Below the pieces are notes generated by a model. It saw nothing but the letters and a program-made list of their open reading frames with translations, ran no database searches and was not told where the DNA came from. Position numbers and translations under genes: made by a program. Positions 41,986 through 50,621 of a stretch of DNA of 64,000 bases are shown piece after piece (position 1 is the stretch's first letter; each line of letters starts with the position of its first letter). The stretch is taken from contig NZ_JAGHZV010000005.1 in assembly GCF_017745215.1 (NCBI RefSeq), forward strand, positions 1-64,000, written 5' to 3'. The stretch is from Sphingomonas sp. (GTDB taxonomy: Bacteria; Pseudomonadota; Alphaproteobacteria; Sphingomonadales; Sphingomonadaceae).

Positions 41986-43017
41986 CTAGATCCGGAGCAG
42001 ACGCAGGCAAACTAGCGCAAATGCCACGTGCCATGGCAGATAATAGACCAGCAACACAGGCAGCACTACGACTTTTCCCTCCGGTACAACATTCAGAGAG
42101 TCGCCCCAATATTCCAAAACAACGTCGAATAAAATCAGACCTATGATTGACCCGGCCAATATTAATAGCGAATCTCGCGATCGGCTCAACAAGCCCGTGA
42201 CCAGGGCACCGACGAGGGGAATCGCCGCCATGAGGAAGCCCCACCACGCAGCGCCAATCATTTTCTCCGGCCTGACGCCTCCTCCATTGTAGAAATATAT
42301 GAAAACATTCTCAGCAGAAATCGAAGAAATCCACATCAATACGGGAAATATCCAAGCTTTCGCTTGGAATGTCTTGTTGAAATATCGGGCAATTGGATAG
42401 GAAAATCCGAAAATTGCTGCCGAAAAGGCCAGCGCATAAGGGCTAAGATTATATAAATAATCGTTTAGAATTCCGAGAAATATTGCGGCAACCATTAGAA
42501 GCGCGAAGATAATCTTCGCTTTCGCGGAAGCGGAGTCATCGCGCCCGCTTCGGTAGGTTTCCGTGCTCTGCGACGCCGCCGGCGAAGGTGGCGGTGTCGG
42601 CGCGTGAGATTCCCTCGGCACCACGCCGAGCCAACTCAAGAGCTTGCTCCAAGCCCTGTCGCCGGCAGGGTCGCTCCTCGAAAGATCGATGTGCTGGATG
42701 AGGCTGTATCCCATCGGTATCGAACAACCATCGAACCGAGCCTGCACCAGCTTACGCGGCCGACAGTCCTTTCCGTAGTTGGCTTCGATCCTCACCCAGT
42801 TGCTCTCGACCGAATTTCGGGTCCAAAGCACCAGGACGAATTTGGCGGCGGCGATTTCGCGCTCGATGGTTCGATCCCACTCCTCGCGCGGCGTGACATC
42901 GTCGTCCCACCAGACCGTTAAACCCGCCTGCTGGAGCAACGCCGCCATGCGCTCGGCGAGCGCGCGATCGAGATGCTGATAGCTCAGAAAAATATCGGCC
43001 ACTTCCCGCCCCCGCAT
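41986..43017 (-). CDS. TIR domain protein with six predicted transmembrane helices
   Basis: 343 aa. Residues about 6-140 form a TIR domain: DIFLSYQHLD (strand A), GLTVWWDDDV (strand B/BB loop), FVLVLWTRNSVESNWVRIE with Glu78 in the position of the catalytic NADase glutamate. A Pro/Ser/Thr linker follows, then about six hydrophobic helices from residue 190 to the C-terminus. The second half is visibly AT-richer than everything around it (stretches such as TTATATAAATAATC), suggesting acquisition. No adjacent Thoeris or CBASS partner is seen. Bacterial TIR proteins commonly degrade NAD or make signalling nucleotides in phage defence; membrane attachment could place this one as an effector. Role inferred only. 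Confidence 0.85.
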   Translation of the reverse strand: MRGREVADIFLSYQHLDRALAERMAALLQQAGLTVWWDDDVTPREEWDRTIEREIAAAKFVLVLWTRNSVESNWVRIEANYGKDCRPRKLVQARFDGCSIPMGYSLIQHIDLSRSDPAGDRAWSKLLSWLGVVPRESHAPTPPPSPAASQSTETYRSGRDDSASAKAKIIFALLMVAAIFLGILNDYLYNLSPYALAFSAAIFGFSYPIARYFNKTFQAKAWIFPVLMWISSISAENVFIYFYNGGGVRPEKMIGAAWWGFLMAAIPLVGALVTGLLSRSRDSLLILAGSIIGLILFDVVLEYWGDSLNVVPEGKVVVLPVLLVYYLPWHVAFALVCLRLLRI

Positions 43018-43137
43018 GCCGAGGCGATGGTGATGAGGCAATGCTCTGCCGTCAATCCTGGCGCCTCGCTTGACTCGTTCGATTTGAGCGCGAACTTTGA
43101 TCGCTATCTGCAAGCCGGGCGGTGGGAATAGGGAAAC

Positions 43138-43737
43138 ATGATCGAGTTGATCGACCCGCAACCCGTGGGCCTGCCCGGCCTCGGCGTGATGGCGCTCGCG
43201 GTGCCGGGCTTCTTCCTGATGCTCGCGCTGGCCCGGCGCAACATGGGCGGTGGCGAGGCCGGGGCGACGCGATCGGGGCTGTCGGTGCTCGGCATCGCGA
43301 TCCAGACGCTCGGCTTCCTCGCGGTCGGCATCGGCCCGCTCCGCGTCGCGCTCGCGACACGCTCGACGCCCGCGATCGCCGAGGGCGCCGCGACGCTCCT
43401 GCTGATGGCCGTCACCTACGTCGCCTTCCTCAGCGCCTCACGCGCGATGGGGCGCAACTGGAGCCTGGTCGCGCGCACCCGCGAGGACCACGAACTGGTC
43501 ACCTCGGGCCCCTTTTCGCTGGTCCGCCACCCGATCTACAGCGGGCTGTTCTTCTTCCTCCTCGCGATGGCGCTCGCCTTCGGCCATTGGCGCGGGCTGG
43601 TGCTCGGCGTGCCGCTCTACTGGATCGGTGCCTGGCTGCGCGTGATCGAGGAGGAAAGGCTGCTCCGCGCCCGGTTCGGCGCAGCCTATGACGCCTATGC
43701 CCGCCGCGTGAAGCGCTTCGTCCCCGGCCTGCTTTGA
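43138..43737 (+). CDS. Isoprenylcysteine carboxyl methyltransferase (ICMT)-like membrane protein
   Basis: 199 aa with about five membrane helices. The ICMT/PEMT-like signature is at the C-terminus: VTSGPFSLVRHPIYSG, then EEERLLRARFGAAYDAYARRV. Bacterial members methylate small lipophilic substrates or are uncharacterised; no prenylated protein is implied. Its stop overlaps the next gene's ATG (TGATG). Confidence 0.88.
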   Translation: MIELIDPQPVGLPGLGVMALAVPGFFLMLALARRNMGGGEAGATRSGLSVLGIAIQTLGFLAVGIGPLRVALATRSTPAIAEGAATLLLMAVTYVAFLSASRAMGRNWSLVARTREDHELVTSGPFSLVRHPIYSGLFFFLLAMALAFGHWRGLVLGVPLYWIGAWLRVIEEERLLRARFGAAYDAYARRVKRFVPGLL

Positions 43738-44201
43738 TGGCAATCGACTGGAAGCCCGGCCGCGGCGCGCTCGGGGTGTTCAAGCCGCTCCTCGGCGACT
43801 GGCGCGCCGAGGCACCGAATCCGACGGGGAACGGCACGATGGCGTGCACGCGCCGCTTCCAGATGCTGTGGAACGGCAGCCACGTCCAGCTCGACGCGTG
43901 CTGGGAAATGGCGCCGGGCAAGGCCTATCGCGAGCGCGCGCTGTTCGGCCGGACGCGCGACGGGGCGCTCGCTTTCTGGTCCTTCACTTCCGACGGCAAG
44001 AATTCGCAGGGAACCGCTTGCGACGCGAGCGACGTCCACGCCGGCGCGATCGCCTTCGAGGCCGAGATGCCCGCGGGCACGGCGCGCTTCGTCTATTGGC
44101 CCGATCGCGACGAGGGCTTTCGCTTCGCAGTTGAAAGCCGGACGAAAAAAGGCTGGAATCGATTCGTCGAGCATCATTACCGGCCCGTCGCCGTGCCTTG
44201 A
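43737..44201 (+). CDS. Hypothetical protein, lipocalin-like
   Basis: 154 aa from ATG 43737, sharing a base with the ICMT stop. Trp/Phe/Gly-rich alternating strands (LLGDWRAEAPNP, RFQMLWNGSHVQLDACWEM, RALFGRTRDGALAFWSF) suggest an up-and-down beta barrel like DUF1579-type proteins. No signal peptide. Function unknown; likely co-transcribed with the ICMT-like gene. Confidence 0.65.
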   Translation: MAIDWKPGRGALGVFKPLLGDWRAEAPNPTGNGTMACTRRFQMLWNGSHVQLDACWEMAPGKAYRERALFGRTRDGALAFWSFTSDGKNSQGTACDASDVHAGAIAFEAEMPAGTARFVYWPDRDEGFRFAVESRTKKGWNRFVEHHYRPVAVP

Positions 44202-44237
44202 GCCGCTCGCGCGCCATTGTTCGGGGGAGGACCGACC

Positions 44238-44852
44238 ATGCTGCACCGATTGCTCCGCATCGCGCTCGCGATCGTCGCCTGCGCCGCGCTGCCGATGCTC
44301 GCGACGCCTGCCGCGGCCCAGCGCGAGGTCACCAATCCGCCGCCGGTGTGGAGCCATGCCGCGACCGCGACGAGCTTCCCCGAGACCCTCGGCGACTTCG
44401 TCCGCACCACCGTCTACGAGTATAACGCGGAAGGCACCGACGCGAGCGTCGGCTACGATCTGGTGCGCGGCGGCAAGAAGCTCGCGAGCGTGACGCTCTA
44501 CATCTACCCGCCCTATACCGGCGGCGGCTGCGCGGCCGAATATGGCGCGGTCAAGGACGGCGTCGCCCAGTCGAAGGCCTATCAGAACGTCAAGCTGATC
44601 TCGGAGGCCCCCGCACCTTCGCCCACCGGCCGCACCGCGGGCGTCGCCGATCTCGCGACCTTCACCTACGACTTCGGCTTCGGCGGCGGACAGAGCCGGC
44701 CGGTCCGGTCGGAAGCCTATGCCTTCTGCGCGGCCCACGGCGCCTGGATCGTCTCCTATCGCGCCACCTGGCCGAGCGACATCGACGTGAGCCAGGACGT
44801 GGCCCAGCTGTTCCGCGCGATCGACTGGCCCGACACGCTCGACAACCGCTGA
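44238..44852 (+). CDS. Hypothetical secreted protein
   Basis: 204 aa from ATG 44238 with GGGGGAGG 7 nt upstream. Signal peptide LLRIALAIVACAALPMLA ending at AAAQ. The mature part has two or three cysteines and a beta-rich pattern (TTVYEYNAEGTDASVGYDLV, then KLASVTLYIYPPY). Periplasmic or secreted; no family recognised. Third gene of the ICMT-led group. Confidence 0.7.
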   Translation: MLHRLLRIALAIVACAALPMLATPAAAQREVTNPPPVWSHAATATSFPETLGDFVRTTVYEYNAEGTDASVGYDLVRGGKKLASVTLYIYPPYTGGGCAAEYGAVKDGVAQSKAYQNVKLISEAPAPSPTGRTAGVADLATFTYDFGFGGGQSRPVRSEAYAFCAAHGAWIVSYRATWPSDIDVSQDVAQLFRAIDWPDTLDNR

Positions 44853-45090
44853 GGCCATGCCCCGCCGCGCGGCAAGAGCTTGCAATGTGGGATTTCGGCT
44901 GCTTCGCTGGTGCGGCCGGATCAACGCGATCACTCCGTCAGCCTCGCGGGACCCCGGCACCGGAATCGCCGCGACGGGTCGTGACTTTTGTGACTTTTCG
45001 GTATCTCGATACCGCCTCGACTCGGCGAACGGATCGAAGGTCATCTGAGGCCGGATCGGATCGGCGTCAGGAGGAAGGGGGCCAAGCGAC

Positions 45091-46545
45091 ATGCGTGATC
45101 CAACGCTCTGGAACCCCGACCTCGCGCCCACCGGCCCCGAGCAGCGCAGCTGGACCTGGGTCCATTTCGCCGCGCTCTGGGTCGGCATGGTCGTCGCGGT
45201 GCCGGCCTGGATGCTCGCCTCGGGGCTGATCGGCCAGGGCATGTCCGCGGGCCAGGCAGCGCTCACCGTGCTGCTCGGCAACGTCATCGTGCTCGTGCCG
45301 ATGCTGCTGATCGGCCACGCCGGCGCGCGCCACGGCATCCCCTATGCCGTGCTCGTCCGCGCCTCCTTCGGCACCAGCGGCGCGCGCCTCCCCGCGATCG
45401 CCCGCGCGCTCGTCGCCTGCGGCTGGTACGGCATCCAGACCTGGATCGGCGGCGAGGCCCTGTTGACGCTGCTCGGCATCCTGATCGGCGCCGACCTGCG
45501 CGGCAACCCGCTCCCGCTGCTCGGGATCGGCATCGGCCAGTTGCTCGGCTTCCTCGCCTTCTGGGGCATCCAGCTCTTCTTCGTCCGCAAGGGGCTGCTC
45601 ACGATCCGCCGGCTCGAGACCTGGACCGCGCCGGTCAAGATCTTCGTCTGTATCGCGCTGGTCTGGTGGGCGGTCGGCGCCGCAGGCGGGCTCGGGCCGA
45701 TCCTCTCGGCACCGTCGGCCTTCGTCCCCGGCGGCGCCCGGACGGGACAGTTCTGGGCGGTGTTCTGGCCATCGCTCACCGCCATGGTCGGCTATTGGGC
45801 GACGCTCGCGCTCAACATCCCCGACTTCACGCGCTTCGCCCGCAGCCAGCGCGACCAGGTCCTCGGCCAGTCGATCGGGCTGCCGCCGATGATGGGGCTG
45901 ATCGCGCTCGCCAGCGTGATCACGACCAGCGCCACCGTGGTGATCTACGGCGAGGCGATCTGGGACCCGGTCAAGCTCTCGGGGATGCTCGCTGGACCCT
46001 TCGTGCTGCTCGGGCTGCTGGTGATCAGCGTCGACACCATCTCGTGCAACATCGCCGCCAACCTCGTCTCCTCGGCGTACGACTTCTCGTCGCTCGCGCC
46101 CGGCCGCATCTCCTACCGGACCGGCGGGATGATCACCGCGGTCATCTGCATCCTGATCATGCCGTGGAAGCTGCTCGAATCGAGCGGCGGCTACATCTTC
46201 GTCTGGCTCGGCGGATACGGCGCGCTGCTTGGCCCGATCGCCGGCATATTGATCGCCGACTACTGGATCGTCCGCCGTGCGCGGATCGATGTCGACGCGC
46301 TTTACCGGGCCGGCGGCGCCTATCGCTACCGGGGCGGCTGGAACCCCGCCGCGCTGGTCGCCTTCGCCGCGGGCGTGCTACCCAACCTCCCCGGCTTCCT
46401 CGCCGTCGCCGCGCCCTCCGCGTTCAGGGGCATCGGGGAGCCGTGGCTGAGCCTCTACACCTGGGCCTGGTTCATCGGGCTCGCCATCGCCCTCGCCGTC
46501 TATGCCGCGCTGATGCTCGGCCGCGCCCCCGCGCAAGGAGACTGA
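45091..46545 (+). CDS. NCS1 family nucleobase:cation symporter
   Basis: 484 aa, 12 membrane helices. NCS1 features: N-terminal LWNPDLAPTGPEQRSWTWVHFAALW (split, about residues 6-30), a GWYGIQTWIGG helix 3 motif, and FTRFARSQRD in the central loop. Substrates of the family include cytosine, allantoin, uracil and hydantoins; this one resembles the allantoin/hydantoin (PucI/Mhp1-like) side, without certainty. ATG 45091 has GGAGGAAGGGGG upstream. The 238-bp gap before it holds a GGTAT/ATACC hairpin near 45000. Confidence 0.88.
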   Translation: MRDPTLWNPDLAPTGPEQRSWTWVHFAALWVGMVVAVPAWMLASGLIGQGMSAGQAALTVLLGNVIVLVPMLLIGHAGARHGIPYAVLVRASFGTSGARLPAIARALVACGWYGIQTWIGGEALLTLLGILIGADLRGNPLPLLGIGIGQLLGFLAFWGIQLFFVRKGLLTIRRLETWTAPVKIFVCIALVWWAVGAAGGLGPILSAPSAFVPGGARTGQFWAVFWPSLTAMVGYWATLALNIPDFTRFARSQRDQVLGQSIGLPPMMGLIALASVITTSATVVIYGEAIWDPVKLSGMLAGPFVLLGLLVISVDTISCNIAANLVSSAYDFSSLAPGRISYRTGGMITAVICILIMPWKLLESSGGYIFVWLGGYGALLGPIAGILIADYWIVRRARIDVDALYRAGGAYRYRGGWNPAALVAFAAGVLPNLPGFLAVAAPSAFRGIGEPWLSLYTWAWFIGLAIALAVYAALMLGRAPAQGD

Positions 46546-46549
46546 CCGC

Positions 46550-46903
46550 ATGTACATCGCCACGCTCGTCATCCCGGTCCCCGAGGCCAAGCTCGATGCC
46601 TACCGACAATGGGCCGAGCGTTCGGCAGCGGTGTTCCGCGCGCACGGCTGCCTCGAAGTCGTCGACGGCTGGCAGGACAATGTGCCGCGCGGCCGCAACA
46701 CCGATTTCTTCCGCGCGGTCGACGCACGCGAGGGCGAGAAGATTGCGGTGAGCTGGCAGGTCTGGCCCGACAAGGCGAGCCTCGACGCAGCGGAAGAGGT
46801 AATGCACGTCGACGGCAGCCTCGACTTCGAAGGCGAAATCCCCTTCGATCCGACCCGCCTGATCGTCGGCTGCTTCGAGACGATCCAGGTCTCGGGGCGC
46901 TAG
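46550..46903 (+). CDS. DUF1428 family protein
   Basis: 117 aa, dimeric alpha/beta-barrel type. MYIATLVIPVPEAKLDAYRQW is the family start and GCFETIQ the usual end. Starts 4 nt after the permease stop, so probably one transcript. Function unknown. Its TAG stop lies in a CTAG that also encodes the stop of the convergent gene. Confidence 0.85.
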   Translation: MYIATLVIPVPEAKLDAYRQWAERSAAVFRAHGCLEVVDGWQDNVPRGRNTDFFRAVDAREGEKIAVSWQVWPDKASLDAAEEVMHVDGSLDFEGEIPFDPTRLIVGCFETIQVSGR

Positions 46904-48162
46904 AAGGGCCAGCCGACCAGCGCGATCCCGGCGGCCGAGGCGAGCACCGCGGCGAACAGCGGGATCGCCGCGCGGATCCCTGCCCGGCCGCCCGCGACGC
47001 TCAGCGCGATCACGCCCTTGATCGCGGTGTTCACCAGGATCGGGATCGAGAGCAGCACCCCCGCGGTCCAGCCGTCGATCGATCCGACGGGCAGGTTGGA
47101 GAGCGTCAGCACCGCCGCGTCGACGTCCATCATGCCCGTAATGCCGAGCAGCAGCGCCACCCCGCTGCTCCCCCAGCGCGCGAGTGCCCAGTGCACCACG
47201 ACCGACAGCACCGCTACCAGCGCCGCGAGCAGCAGCGCCGGCCCGAAGTCGAGCGGATTGCCGAGCTTGACCTCATGCTGCGACGGCGTCTGCTGCTCGT
47301 GCCGGAGCGCCAGCAGCGCCATCCCCAGCGACGTGAGCAGCGCCGGCGTCATGGTGAGCGCGAGCGAGGCGCTGGCGAAGGGCGCGAGCACCGCCGCGAC
47401 GATCTGCACGCGCACGAACATCACCAGCGACGCGAGCGCGATCCCCGCGGTCAGCGCCGCCTGCGCCTCGTCGCCCGCGCGCAGCCGCCGGGCGTAGGTG
47501 ACCGTCACCGCGGTGGACGAGACCAGCGCGCCGGTGAGCGCCGTGGCCAGAATGCCGCGCTCGGCCCCGAAGCGCCGCGTCGCCGCATAGCCGGCGAAGC
47601 TCAGCCCGAGCACGACCACCACCACGCTCCAGATCCGCCGCGGGTTCCAGGCGTCATAGGGCCCGAAATTGGTGTCTGGCAGCAGCGGCAGCACCACCAG
47701 CGCGACGATCGCGAAGCGCGCGACCGATTCGATCTCCTCTTCGGTGAGCCCCTTGAGCAGCCCATGGAGCTGCGTGCGTGAGGCGAGCACGATCAGCGTG
47801 ATCGCTGCCCCCGCCAGCGCCGCGCCCGCGAACCCGTGCGCCGCGGCATAGCCGAGCGCGAAGGTGAGCACCGCCGCGACCATCGTCGTGCTGGAGAGGC
47901 TGCCTTCGCGCCTGAGTTCGCCGGCATAGCCGAGCACCAGCCCACCGCAGACCGCCGCGCCGATCACCGCGCCGACCGCCACCGGCAGCAGCCCGGCGAT
48001 CCCGCCCGCCAGCCCGACCAGCCCGAAGGTCCGGAATCCCGCGACGCGCAGCCCATCGGCTTCCTCGCGTTGCCGCCAGCCGCGCTCGAGCCCGATCAGC
48101 AGCCCGACCGCGAGCGCCGCCGCGAGCGCGCGAAGCGTGGGATCAAGCGTGAAACCGTTCGT
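46900..48162 (-). CDS. MgtC/SapB-DUF4010 family membrane protein with non-canonical start
   Basis: About 420 aa, 12 or more hydrophobic helices. N-terminal MgtC-like motif LLIGLERGWRQREEADGLRVAGFRTF, then a DUF4010 region (LTGALVSSTAVTVTYARR). The conserved N-terminus lies upstream of the first GTG (47982), and no ATG, GTG or TTG is in frame between it and the stop at 48168. ACG at 48162 sits 7 nt after GGGAG, where ATG is expected. MgtC-type proteins are linked to Mg2+ stress and virulence; DUF4010 members are uncharacterised. The upstream gene ends 3 nt before. Confidence 0.7.
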   Translation of the reverse strand, partial: TNGFTLDPTLRALAAALAVGLLIGLERGWRQREEADGLRVAGFRTFGLVGLAGGIAGLLPVAVGAVIGAAVCGGLVLGYAGELRREGSLSSTTMVAAVLTFALGYAAAHGFAGAALAGAAITLIVLASRTQLHGLLKGLTEEEIESVARFAIVALVVLPLLPDTNFGPYDAWNPRRIWSVVVVVLGLSFAGYAATRRFGAERGILATALTGALVSSTAVTVTYARRLRAGDEAQAALTAGIALASLVMFVRVQIVAAVLAPFASASLALTMTPALLTSLGMALLALRHEQQTPSQHEVKLGNPLDFGPALLLAALVAVLSVVVHWALARWGSSGVALLLGITGMMDVDAAVLTLSNLPVGSIDGWTAGVLLSIPILVNTAIKGVIALSVAGGRAGIRAAIPLFAAVLASAAGIALVGWPF

Positions 48163-48165
48163 CGT

Positions 48166-48891
48166 TCAGCTCCCGGCCCGGGCGAGCACTGCACGGCGCT
48201 GCCACCAGTTGAGCCGCTTCGGGCGCGGCTCGCGCGGCTTGCGCATCAGCCAGGCGAGCAGCACCGCGAACAGCAGCTGCCAGGGGAAATGGATCATTTC
48301 GTAGAAGAGCACCAGATGCGAGATCACCCGCGGCTCGCGCAGTGCGTCGGTGAGCTGCAGGCCATAGGCGAGCCCCAGCGCGCCCATCGCGGTGAGCAAC
48401 ACCACGCCGAGCAGCAGCGAAAGGCGCTCGAAGCGCTGGCTCGAGCTCAACTGGACGAACTCGAGGAAGCCGAACGACAGCGCCGCGCCGGCCAGTCCGC
48501 CGATCCCGCCCGAGATCAGGTTGGGGATCAGGTCGCGCCCAGCCTTGAGCTCGTCGTAATTCTCCACCGCGTTGCGCCACGCGAGATAGTTCGCCGCAAC
48601 GTGGATCAGCGGCAGGAGGATGAGGAAGAACAGGATTCGCCGCGTCCGCCCGGGCCGGTTGATCGTCGCGAGGACATAGGGAAGGCCGAAGAAGGGCGTG
48701 CAATAGAGACTGGGCCCGACGATCGGCCAGATCGCCTCGGCGGTGTTGGCCGCCATCGTGCCGAGCAGCAGCAGCGCGTAGAGGAACGCGCCGAGGATCA
48801 GCCACTTGGCCGTGATGCCGAACTCGATGCCGCGATAGGGCGAGGACCATGCCTCGCGCCGATCCGGGAAAGGCTGATCCCCCTCGCCCAT
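48166..48891 (-). CDS. Hypothetical multi-pass membrane protein
   Basis: 241 aa with about six membrane helices (residues about 29-50, 55-72, 85-103, 128-147, 157-175 and 190-214) and a basic C-terminus (RKPREPRPKRLNWWQRR). No family recognised. Upstream of, and closely spaced with, the MgtC-like gene, so likely co-transcribed. Confidence 0.7.
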   Translation of the reverse strand: MGEGDQPFPDRREAWSSPYRGIEFGITAKWLILGAFLYALLLLGTMAANTAEAIWPIVGPSLYCTPFFGLPYVLATINRPGRTRRILFFLILLPLIHVAANYLAWRNAVENYDELKAGRDLIPNLISGGIGGLAGAALSFGFLEFVQLSSSQRFERLSLLLGVVLLTAMGALGLAYGLQLTDALREPRVISHLVLFYEMIHFPWQLLFAVLLAWLMRKPREPRPKRLNWWQRRAVLARAGS

Positions 48892-49040
48892 GCCCTGTCG
48901 ATGACCCGTGTGTAATTATCCCGCGCGCCCAAGGTATCGCAGGGACGTGGCAGAATCGAGACCGGCAAATTGTCCCGCAATCGATCAGGGGCCGGGGCTG
49001 GCTCTGACGGATCGAGAGACGCCACCCATCGCCCCACGAT

Positions 49041-49134
49041 CGTCATCCCGGCGAAAGCCGGGACGACGGGTTAGGTGATCACGGTAAGTTCGACGCCTGC
49101 CGCACGGTGGACCCCGGCACAAGGCCGGGGTGAC
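49041..49134. repeat. Half palindromic repeat plus a second repeat type
   Basis: A single left arm of the dispersed element (49041 to about 49063) and, 48 nt on, a different hairpin ACCCCGGC/GCCGGGGT with a 5-nt loop (49111-49131), a motif also repeated in many alphaproteobacterial genomes. It lies in the 267-bp gap (48892-49158) downstream of clpX, where I see no gene. Confidence 0.7.
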
Positions 49135-49158
49135 AGTTGTGGGTCAGTCGAACGAAAC

Positions 49159-50424
49159 TCAGGCCGCGCCGCCGGCCTTTTCCTTCTTGGTATAGACGCG
49201 CACCGGATCCTTGGTGCCGCCGACCACGTCCTTGTCGACCATCACTTCGTCCACGCCATCCATCGACGGCAGGTCGAACATCGTGTCGAGCAGGATGCCC
49301 TCCAGGATCGAGCGCAGGCCACGCGCGCCGGTCTTGCGCTCGATCGCCTTCTTCGAGACCGCGGTCAGCGCATCGTCGGTGAAGCCCAGCTTCACCTGTT
49401 CCATGTCGAAGAGCTTCTGATACTGTTTCACCAGCGCGTTCTTCGGCTCGGTAAGGATCTTCACCAGCGCCTCGACGTCGAGGTCCTCGAGCGTCGCGAT
49501 CACCGGCAGGCGGCCGACGAACTCGGGGATCAGGCCGAACTTGAGCAGATCCTCGGGCTCGACGCGCTTGAGCACTTCGCCGGTGCGGCGCTCGTCCGGC
49601 GCGGCGACATGGGCGCCGAAGCCGATCGACTTGCCCTCAAGGCGATCGCCGATGATCTTCTCGAGGCCCGAGAAGGCGCCGCCGCAGATGAACAGGATGT
49701 TGGTCGTGTCGACCTGGAGGAACTCCTGCTGCGGATGCTTGCGCCCGCCCTGCGGCGGCACGCTCGCGGTGGTGCCTTCCATCAGCTTGAGCAGCGCCTG
49801 CTGCACGCCCTCGCCCGACACGTCGCGCGTGATCGAGGGATTCTCGGCCTTGCGGCTGATCTTGTCGATTTCGTCGATGTAGACGATGCCGCGCTGCGCC
49901 CGCTCGACGTTATAGTCCGAGGCCTGGAGCAGCTTGAGGATGATGTTCTCGACGTCCTCGCCGACATAGCCCGCTTCGGTGAGCGTCGTCGCGTCGGCCA
50001 TGGTGAAGGGCACGTCGAGAATTCGAGCAAGGGTCTGGGCAAGCAGCGTCTTGCCGCAGCCGGTGGGGCCGACGAGCAGGATGTTCGACTTGGCGAGCTC
50101 GACGTCCGCGCCCTTCTGGCCGTGGTTCAACCTTTTGTAGTGGTTGTGCACCGCGACCGAGAGCACGCGCTTCGCCTGCTTCTGGCCGATGACGTAATCG
50201 TCGAGCACGTCGCAGATTTCCTGCGGCGTGGGCACGCCGCCGTCCTTCTTCGACACCAGCGCGGACTTGGTCTCCTCGCGGATGATGTCGTTGCAGAGCT
50301 CGACGCACTCGTCGCAGATGAAGACGGTGGGGCCTGCGATGAGCTTGCGCACCTCGTGCTGCGACTTGCCGCAGAACGAGCAATAGAGAGTGCTCTTCGA
50401 GTCGCCGCCGCTGAGCTTCGTCAT
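49159..50424 (-). CDS. clpX: ATP-dependent Clp protease ATP-binding subunit ClpX
   Basis: 421-aa AAA+ unfoldase that feeds ClpP. N-terminal C4 zinc-binding domain ([11 protein letters not shown], then CDECVELC), Walker A GPTGCGKT (about residue 120), Walker [11 protein letters not shown], [11 protein letters not shown] sensor-2 region. Full length. Downstream of clpP but separated from it by a glycosyltransferase gene. Confidence 0.98.
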   Translation of the reverse strand: MTKLSGGDSKSTLYCSFCGKSQHEVRKLIAGPTVFICDECVELCNDIIREETKSALVSKKDGGVPTPQEICDVLDDYVIGQKQAKRVLSVAVHNHYKRLNHGQKGADVELAKSNILLVGPTGCGKTLLAQTLARILDVPFTMADATTLTEAGYVGEDVENIILKLLQASDYNVERAQRGIVYIDEIDKISRKAENPSITRDVSGEGVQQALLKLMEGTTASVPPQGGRKHPQQEFLQVDTTNILFICGGAFSGLEKIIGDRLEGKSIGFGAHVAAPDERRTGEVLKRVEPEDLLKFGLIPEFVGRLPVIATLEDLDVEALVKILTEPKNALVKQYQKLFDMEQVKLGFTDDALTAVSKKAIERKTGARGLRSILEGILLDTMFDLPSMDGVDEVMVDKDVVGGTKDPVRVYTKKEKAGGAA

Positions 50425-50621
50425 TCAATCCAATCCTTTACGCGCCGGACGCGCAACACCACCCGTTATCCTACACGCGGGTTTCGATCCGGCAAACCTA
50501 AAACGAGGTTTACGAACCCCGTTCCTTCGCACGATCCGGGCAAGAATCTGCGCCGGCGGTGCCGAGGCCCCATGATATGATGATCCACGCTGCGCAAACA
50601 AGCCTCGGACTTGTCCCGAGT

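Noticed and set aside
44990..45015. GGTAT/ATACC hairpin and repeated GTGACTTTT before the NCS1 permease
   Set aside because: Stem is only 5 bp and no known operator or riboswitch core matches, so no regulatory feature is called.
48892..49158. Possible small RNA downstream of clpX
   Set aside because: Only repeat hairpins are visible; there is no promoter plus terminator arrangement that would support an RNA gene.
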